Assembly: GCF_030269445.1 (NCBI RefSeq) | Contig: NZ_BSTJ01000005.1 | Span: 186,001-250,000, forward strand | DNA length: 64,000 bases | From: Actinoallomurus iriomotensis | GTDB lineage: Bacteria > Actinomycetota > Actinomycetes > Streptosporangiales > Streptosporangiaceae | Direction: 5' to 3' | Position numbers and translations under genes: made by a program | The notes under the pieces: model-generated | Told to the model about the DNA's origin: nothing | Databases searched by the model: none | The model's input: the letters and a program-made list of their open reading frames with translations, nothing else | Part shown: positions 58,714 to 64,000 of the stretch, piece by piece | Layout: each line of letters starts with the position of its first letter | How positions within the stretch are numbered: the first letter of the stretch is position 1

Positions 58714-59745
58714 ATGGCTGAGCTGCACTCCTCGCCCACGTCGGATGAGAAGCTGATGGACGCGGCACGAGAGGGGGATCGCGGCGCGTTCGATCGCCTG
58801 GTGTCGCCCTACTATGGCGAACTCCACGCGCACTGTTATCGAATGCTGGGCGGAGTGCACGACGCCGAGGACGCGTTGCAGGACGCTCTCGTCGGAGCGT
58901 GGCGAGGCCTGGAGGGATTCGAGGGGCGCAGCTCAGTGCGGTCATGGCTCTACCGCATCGCCACCAATTCCTGCCTCAAGTTGATCAAGAAACGTCCGAA
59001 ACGGCTGCTGTCGGCGGACTACCACCCGGCCAGATCCGCCACCGACGACCTTGGGCGCCCTGCGGCCGAGGAGTTCTGGATGGAGCCCTACCCCGAAAGC
59101 GCCTGGGGAGCGGAACCGGCCGATCCACAGGTCGTCTATGAACTGCGCGAGAGCGTGGAGCTGGCGTTCGTGGCTGCGCTACAGCACCTGCCGGCGACCC
59201 AGCGCGCGGTGTTGATCATGCGGGAGGTGCTGGCCTTCTCGGCGGCCGAGGTCGCCGCCGCGCTCGACACCTCGGTCGCATCGGTGAACAGCGCCCTGCA
59301 GCGTGCGCGGGGCAGCCTGGACCAGCGCGTGTCAGGCCAGAGTCAGCAGGCGACCTTGCGCGAGCTGGGCGACGAAGCATGCCGTGCGCTGGTGACAGAC
59401 TTCGTCAGCGCGTGGGAGCGCGCGGATGTGCCCGCCTTGGTCGGAATGCTCGCCGAGAATGCTCGTCTCACCATGCCGCCGCTGCCCGCCTGGTTCGACG
59501 GTCCGGAAGACATCGGTACGTTCCTGGCCGAGCGAATCTTCGATCGATCCTGGCGGATGGTTCCGGCGTCGGCCAACGGTCAGCTCGCGTTCGTGGGCTA
59601 TCGCGCGAGCGACGATGGTGCTCGGTTTCTGCTGGCCGGGCTCAACGTCGTCACGCTGCGCGGCGACCGAATCCTCGAGATCACCTCTTTTCTTGATCCC
59701 CGGATGATCGAGGCGTTCGGTCTGCCCGCAGAGCTGACCGACTGA
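58714..59745 (+). CDS. ECF sigma factor with SnoaL-like C-terminal domain (SigG-like)
   Basis: A 343-residue sigma factor: region 2 LVSPYYGELHAHCYRMLGGVHDAEDALQDALV, GFEGRSSVRSWLYRIATNSCLKLI, region 4 LQHLPATQRAVLIMREVLAFSAAEVAAALDTSVASVNSALQRAR, then a SnoaL-like domain (about 225-340: LTMPPLPAWFDGPEDIGTFL). This differs from the ECF41 pair: no WLPEP motif. ATG lies six bases after TAAGGT (58702-58707), leaderless. The next gene, 130 bases on, may be its target. Confidence 0.88.
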   Translation: MAELHSSPTSDEKLMDAAREGDRGAFDRLVSPYYGELHAHCYRMLGGVHDAEDALQDALVGAWRGLEGFEGRSSVRSWLYRIATNSCLKLIKKRPKRLLSADYHPARSATDDLGRPAAEEFWMEPYPESAWGAEPADPQVVYELRESVELAFVAALQHLPATQRAVLIMREVLAFSAAEVAAALDTSVASVNSALQRARGSLDQRVSGQSQQATLRELGDEACRALVTDFVSAWERADVPALVGMLAENARLTMPPLPAWFDGPEDIGTFLAERIFDRSWRMVPASANGQLAFVGYRASDDGARFLLAGLNVVTLRGDRILEITSFLDPRMIEAFGLPAELTD

Positions 59746-59875
59746 AGCCCGACGGAACAGGCGCCCGGCGATGCGCCGAAACTCGTTGCCACCGGACCGA
59801 TGAGTTCGGCGTTGACGCTGACTCCCTACCCATGAAAGGCGCAAAGAGCGCCTGCCGCGAGAGTAGGAGAACGTC

Positions 59876-60445
59876 ATGCGCAAGGTCATCCTGTTCGTCA
59901 ACATCACCATCGACGGTTACCTGTCCGGGCCGAACGGAGAGCTGGACTGGATGATGGTGCCCGACCCGGAGATGAACCAGACGTTCACCGACGAGCTGCG
60001 CGCCGAGGTGGACACCATCGTGTCCGGTCGCATCGCTCACCAGGCTTTGGACGCCAACTTCCGGGCCCAGGCGGCCGACACCGCCAGCCCGCCCGCGTTG
60101 GTGGACTTCGCCCACTGGATGATCAAGACACCAAAGGTGGTCTTCTCGCGGTCGCAGTCCGACGTCGGCGAGAACGCCCGCCTGGCCACCGCCGACATCC
60201 CCGAGGAGATCGCAGCGTTGAAGGCGCAGCCGGGAAAGGGCATGGTCCTGTTCGGCGGCGTCGACACCGTACAGCAGTTCGTCCAGCACGGACTCGTAGA
60301 CGAGTACTGGATCAAGCTGTACCCCAGCGCGCTTGGCGAGGGACGGCCACTGTTCACCGATCTCCAGCAGCCCCTGAACTTGACCCTCGTCCACAGCAAG
60401 ACCTACGACTCCGGCATCGTCACCCTCCGCTACACCCCGGCCTAA
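59876..60445 (+). CDS. Dihydrofolate reductase/RibD-C-like reductase
   Basis: A 189-residue protein of the DfrA/RibD C-terminal fold: MRKVILFVNITIDGYLSGPNGELDWM at the N-terminus, then VVFSRSQS, GMVLFGGVDTVQQFV and LVDEYWIKLYPSALGEGRPLF. Very common partner downstream of ECF sigma genes in actinomycetes; not the essential DHFR. Strong ribosome site (AGTAGGAG). Convergent with the next operon. Confidence 0.85.
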   Translation: MRKVILFVNITIDGYLSGPNGELDWMMVPDPEMNQTFTDELRAEVDTIVSGRIAHQALDANFRAQAADTASPPALVDFAHWMIKTPKVVFSRSQSDVGENARLATADIPEEIAALKAQPGKGMVLFGGVDTVQQFVQHGLVDEYWIKLYPSALGEGRPLFTDLQQPLNLTLVHSKTYDSGIVTLRYTPA

Positions 60446-60453
60446 CGGCGAAA

Positions 60454-60507
60454 GCGAATATCACGCCGGTCATCCGAAGAACACCGTATGACCGGCGTGA
60501 TATTCGC
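60454..60507. terminator. Perfect 20-bp hairpin between convergent genes
   Basis: Arms GCGAATATCACGCCGGTCAT and complement around a 14-base loop, nine bases after the reductase stop and 33 bases before the stop of the PLP-enzyme gene. Bidirectional terminator. Confidence 0.85.
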
Positions 60508-60539
60508 CGGGGACATCAACGGCCGTCGCAGCGATCCGC

Positions 60540-61622
60540 TCAGTGGCGGGCGCGGATCGGCCAGCGGTCCACCACCTGGCCGTCCTCGACCACGTGCAGG
60601 CGGCTCCACATGTTCGTCGTCCCGCAGGCGTGGTTGGGGACGACGCGAAGAAGGTCGCCGGGGCGCAGCCGCGCCGTGCCCTCGCCGGTCAGGTAGCCAT
60701 GCTCCTCGTTGCCGTTCGCGAAGAGCACGTCCTCCAGCGGCCGGCCCGCCACGTCGCAGACCGTGCCCAGGCTTCCGCCCGCGAGACCGTCGGAGCTCAT
60801 CGCCTTGATGCCCGCGTCCACGATGGCGGTTCCCCGGCGTTGCGTGCTGACCACCCGCGTCAGCACGGTCTGGGCGCAGCGGTCCGGCGTCGCGCTGCCC
60901 AGCCGTACCTGGCCCGAGTCGTAGTAGACGTACGTGCCGGGCCGTGCCTCGGTGACGCCCTCGGCGAACGGCGCCGACGTCGCGCCCGGCGTCGAGCCGA
61001 CCGACACGATCGGGCAGTCCAGCCCGGCGGCGCGCAGCTTCGCCGCGACCGAGGCCAGCAGCTCACCGGCCCGCGTGCCCGCCTCCTCCAGGGCCGTACG
61101 GTCCCCGTACGTGCCGAGATGCCCCTCGTGGGTCATGACACCGCGCAGGGCGAACCCCGGCAGCGAGGCGATCCGCGTCGCCGTCTCCACCGCGCGGTCC
61201 GGGTCGACCCCCGTACGGCCCAGACCGGTGTCGACCTCCAGCAGGAACGGCACGGCCACCCCGCCCGAGGCCAGCGGCGCGGCCACCTCCACCGAGTCCA
61301 GCCCGAGCGTCAGCCCGCCGCGCCGCAGCGCCCCGATCGCGAACGCCACCTTGGCCGGACCGACCGGCTGGTGCGCCCACAGCAGGTCGCCGACCCCCTC
61401 GTCCTGGAGCAGGCGCACCTCGGCGGGCGTGGAGCAGGTGAAGCCGATCGCGCCCTGGTCGAGCTGGCGCCGGGCCACCTCCAGGCACTTGGAGGTCTTG
61501 AAGTGCGGGCGCAGCGCGACCCCCGCGCCGCGCATGGCGGAGGCCATGGACGCCACGTTGCGGTCCAGCCGCGCCCGATCCACCAGCAGCGCGGGCGTCG
61601 CCAGCGCGTCGAGCGACGTCAC
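60540..61622 (-). CDS. D-threonine aldolase/D-serine dehydratase-like PLP enzyme (fold type III)
   Basis: A 360-residue enzyme of the alanine-racemase-like fold III family: N-terminal ATPALLVDRARLDRN, PLP lysine in LRPHFKTSK (Lys42), VSVGSTPGA phosphate site, and C-terminal VPNHACGTTN, whose His and Cys bind the divalent metal in D-threonine aldolase and D-serine dehydratase. Acts on D-serine/D-threonine-type substrates. GTG start overlaps the amidohydrolase stop (GTGA). Third gene of the leftward operon behind D-aminoacylase. Confidence 0.88.
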   Translation of the reverse strand: MTSLDALATPALLVDRARLDRNVASMASAMRGAGVALRPHFKTSKCLEVARRQLDQGAIGFTCSTPAEVRLLQDEGVGDLLWAHQPVGPAKVAFAIGALRRGGLTLGLDSVEVAAPLASGGVAVPFLLEVDTGLGRTGVDPDRAVETATRIASLPGFALRGVMTHEGHLGTYGDRTALEEAGTRAGELLASVAAKLRAAGLDCPIVSVGSTPGATSAPFAEGVTEARPGTYVYYDSGQVRLGSATPDRCAQTVLTRVVSTQRRGTAIVDAGIKAMSSDGLAGGSLGTVCDVAGRPLEDVLFANGNEEHGYLTGEGTARLRPGDLLRVVPNHACGTTNMWSRLHVVEDGQVVDRWPIRARH

Positions 61623-62446
61623 GCCAGCCCCATCTCGGCCCGCGGGTCCCCGTCCAGCAGCCACTCGATCGTCGAGGACTTGATCGGCGGGAACCCGGAC
61701 GGGTGGGAGGAGGCCAACGATCGCAGGCCCTCGACCGCCTCGGCCGGGGTCCACAGCGGGAAGTCCGAGCCGAACACCAGCTTGCTCACCACGTCCCACT
61801 CCTGGGCGCGGGCCAGCGCGAGGTACCCGTCCAGGGGCCGAGCCCACGAGGCGGACACGTCCGAGTAGACGCGCCGGTTCTTGCGCAGCGTCACGATCGT
61901 CTCGCGCTGCCACGGGTGGCCGAGGTGGGCGATGATCTGCACGAGGTCCGGGTGCCGCCGCGCCACCTCGTCCACGACGAGGGGGTTGCTCACCGACAGG
62001 TCGCCGGCCGGGCTGGGCGTCGCCCCCATGTGCCAGAGCACGACCAGGCCGTTGTCGGCGGCGGCGCGGTAGAAGGCGTCGTGCTTCTCGTCGCGCGGGT
62101 CGAACAGGGCCAGCACCGGGTACAGCTTGATGCCGCGCAGCCCCCGGGCCACCCCGTCGGCGAGCTGGTCGAGCACGTCCGGGTCGGTGGGGTCGAGCGC
62201 CATGAACCCGATCGTCTCGGTGGTCGTCTCGGCGCAGAACCGCTCGGTGAAGTCGTTCGGGGTGAGCACGCCGGCGGCGGTCGCCCGGATGCCGAACACG
62301 CACGCCGCGGTGACCGGGGCCATCGCCCGGTCGTACTCCTCCGGTCCGTAGTCGTGTGCCTCGTGGCCGTACACGGGTTGCCAGTGCTTCTCCCACTCAC
62401 AGCCCCAGTGCTCGGGCCGGTGGCAGTGCGTGTGAAAGTCGATCAA
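61619..62446 (-). CDS. Amidohydrolase 2 family protein
   Basis: A 275-residue TIM-barrel metal hydrolase/decarboxylase: MIDFHTHCHRP (HxH), GFMALDPTDPDVLDQL, RGIKLYP, HMGA, IIAHLGHPW and VFGSDFPLWTP (terminal Asp). The family includes ACMSD-type decarboxylases and the 4-oxalomesaconate hydratase LigJ. TTG start one base after the D-aminoacylase stop, with GGGAG upstream. Same operon as the PLP enzyme. Confidence 0.85.
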   Translation of the reverse strand: MIDFHTHCHRPEHWGCEWEKHWQPVYGHEAHDYGPEEYDRAMAPVTAACVFGIRATAAGVLTPNDFTERFCAETTTETIGFMALDPTDPDVLDQLADGVARGLRGIKLYPVLALFDPRDEKHDAFYRAAADNGLVVLWHMGATPSPAGDLSVSNPLVVDEVARRHPDLVQIIAHLGHPWQRETIVTLRKNRRVYSDVSASWARPLDGYLALARAQEWDVVSKLVFGSDFPLWTPAEAVEGLRSLASSHPSGFPPIKSSTIEWLLDGDPRAEMGLA

Positions 62447-62447
62447 C

Positions 62448-64000
62448 TCAGTCTCCCTGCCCGGCGCGGAGCACCGCTCCGGGCCGTTCGCCGAGGTGGG
62501 TGCCGTCCTGGACGACGATCTTCCCGTTGACCAGTACGGCGCGGATGCCGTCGGGGTACCGCTGAGGATCGGCGTACGTGGCGCGGTCGCCGATCCGGCC
62601 GAGCTCGAACACGACGACGTCGGCGGCCTTGCCGGGGACCAGTTCGCCGCGGTCGGTCAGCCCGGCGCGGGCGGCGGCGGCGCCGGTGCACTTGCGCACC
62701 GTTTCGGCGAGGGGGAGCCGCCCGGTGCGGACGTGGTCGGCGAACAGGCGCGGGTAGCAGCCGTACGAGCGCGGGTGCGGCACGCCGGCGCCGGTCGGGC
62801 CGTCGGGGTCGAGCGCCTGACCGTCCGAGCCGATCACCGTCGCCGGATGCCGCAGGACGGCGAGCAGGTCCTCCTCGCTCCGCCCCCCGGCCACCATCAT
62901 CACCGCGTTGCCGAACTCGGCGACCAGGTCCAAGGCGACGCCTGCGCCGTCGTCGGCCAGGTCCGCGACGGTCCGGCCCTCGACGCCGGGGCGGTCGGCC
63001 GGGATGCGGCTGACCGTGATGTCGGACCAGCCGTTCGGCAGGTCCCGCCACTCCTCGCGAATCCGGTCGCGTACGCCGGGATCGGCGAGCCGGTGCCGCA
63101 TCGCCTCCTCGCCGCCGGCCTGGGCCCAGGCGGGCAGCAGCTGGGACAGCGGCGCGTTGCCCGCCAGGTAGGGGTACACGTCCGCCGCCACGTCGATGCC
63201 GCGGTCGCGGGCGGCGTCGATCAGCTCCAGCGCGCGGGCGACCTTGCCCCAGTTGCGCCGGCCGACCGCGATCAGGTGGGAGATCTGCGTGCGGCAACCG
63301 GTGGCCTCCGCGACGCGCAGCACCTCGCGTACCGCGTCCAGCAGGTGGTCGCCGTAGTCGCGGATGTGCCAGGAGAACAGCCGCCCGCGGGAGGCGGCGG
63401 TGCGCGCCAGCGCGGTCAGCTCCTCTTCGCGGGCGAAGGTCAGCGGGGCGTACATCAGGCCGGTGGAGACGCCGGCGGCGCCCGCGTCGAGCGCGTCGCC
63501 GAGCAGCCCGCACATCCGGTCCAGGTCGGCGGGCGCCGCCTCCCGGTCGCCGAAGCCGATCACCCCGGCGCGCAGCGGGATGTGCGCGACCAGGGAGGCG
63601 ACGTTCACCGCCGGCCGCGCCGCCGCCAGCACGTCCAGGTAGCCGGGCAGGTCGGTCCAGTCCCAGCCGACCGACGGATCCAGGTCGAGGTACCCCGCCG
63701 CACCACGCAGCGCGGCGATGTCCCCGAGCACGGGCGTGACGCCGAGGCCGCAGTTGCCGATCAGCTCGGTCGTGACGCCCTGCCGGACCTTGCTGTGCGC
63801 GGAAGGGCTGGACAACAGAGTCAGGTCCGAGTGGGTGTGCACGTCGACGAACCCCGGGCACACCACGGACCCGGACGCGTCGAGGACCCGGGCGGCGGTC
63901 CGCCCGGCCAGATCGCCCACGGCCTCGATGCGCCCGCCGGATACCGCGACGTCGGCGGTACGCTCCGGCGCTCCCGTGCCGTCGGCGACGAGTCCGCCCG
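62448..64000 (-). CDS. N-acyl-D-amino-acid deacylase (D-aminoacylase), 5' end beyond window
   Basis: At least 516 residues of a D-aminoacylase-type amidohydrolase. The frame is open to the right edge and reads GGLVADGTGAPERTADVAVSGG there, the usual extreme N-terminus, so only a few residues are missing. Metal site VCPGFVDVHTHSDLTLL, then FSWHIRDYGDHLLDAVREVL, TQISHLIAVGRRNWG and C-terminal ELVPGKAADVVVFE. Removes acyl groups from N-acyl-D-amino acids. First visible gene of a leftward operon with the amidohydrolase and PLP enzyme. Confidence 0.88.
   Translation of the reverse strand, partial: GGLVADGTGAPERTADVAVSGGRIEAVGDLAGRTAARVLDASGSVVCPGFVDVHTHSDLTLLSSPSAHSKVRQGVTTELIGNCGLGVTPVLGDIAALRGAAGYLDLDPSVGWDWTDLPGYLDVLAAARPAVNVASLVAHIPLRAGVIGFGDREAAPADLDRMCGLLGDALDAGAAGVSTGLMYAPLTFAREEELTALARTAASRGRLFSWHIRDYGDHLLDAVREVLRVAEATGCRTQISHLIAVGRRNWGKVARALELIDAARDRGIDVAADVYPYLAGNAPLSQLLPAWAQAGGEEAMRHRLADPGVRDRIREEWRDLPNGWSDITVSRIPADRPGVEGRTVADLADDGAGVALDLVAEFGNAVMMVAGGRSEEDLLAVLRHPATVIGSDGQALDPDGPTGAGVPHPRSYGCYPRLFADHVRTGRLPLAETVRKCTGAAAARAGLTDRGELVPGKAADVVVFELGRIGDRATYADPQRYPDGIRAVLVNGKIVVQDGTHLGERPGAVLRAGQGD

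Overview
The window is high-GC (about 70%) Actinomycetota chromosome. GTG/TTG starts are common, many genes are probably leaderless, and repressor genes are mostly divergent from one target operon. An ECF41 sigma factor with its promoter signature, a rifampicin-associated element upstream of a HelR-type gene, and the gene families present fit a soil actinomycete. Streptosporangiales (Thermomonosporaceae-like) is my guess, but nothing here fixes the genus. I saw no tRNA, rRNA, CRISPR array, transposase, phage or NRPS/PKS genes.

Region 1 (1-9.1 kb): an AlkB-type repair enzyme cut by the window edge, an acyltransferase-3 membrane protein, a NERD protein whose nuclease residues look lost, a SnoaL-hotdog fusion, an alpha/beta hydrolase, an epimerase-ECF41 sigma pair behind a matching promoter, and a TetR gene divergent from an amidohydrolase across three copies of one 18-bp palindrome.

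Region 2 (9.1-24.2 kb): a large protein with Trp-Pro-Gly repeats and a decayed AAA-like domain; an EamA transporter; a DrrAB-like exporter divergent from its TetR across a long dyad; a ferredoxin-reductase fusion with a P450; a second ECF41 pair, this time with a flavoprotein; a DedA protein; an ArsB-like carrier coupled to a UspA protein; an SDR; and an internally shortened adhesin-like protein.

Region 3 (24.2-40.2 kb): many small regulator/enzyme pairs (WYL-esterase, ArsR-MFS), an Ada-AlkA/Ogt alkylation-repair operon, hydrolases, a pentapeptide-repeat protein, a coiled-coil protein, a methyltransferase, a decayed flavoprotein gene and a DHA2 exporter. Two striking palindromes lie at 26.6 kb and 31.5-31.7 kb.

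Region 4 (40.2-64 kb): a scavenging locus. Two secreted beta-propeller proteins, a five-gene oligopeptide-type ABC transporter, an IclR regulator, RidA, a PIG-L-fold enzyme, a D-threonine aldolase/D-serine dehydratase-like PLP enzyme, an amidohydrolase and a D-aminoacylase are spread over 24 kb, interrupted by unrelated blocks (carboxylesterase/TetR/HelR; metallo-hydrolase/XRE-cupin/ECF sigma/reductase). A shared palindromic motif, GACATGGAA-YG-NN-ATTYC, sits at the promoters of both propeller genes (one shared with ridA) and of the transporter, so I infer one regulon. The enzymes suggest uptake of N-acyl-D-amino-acid or amino-sugar material, deacylation, PLP-dependent elimination and RidA clean-up of the imine product.
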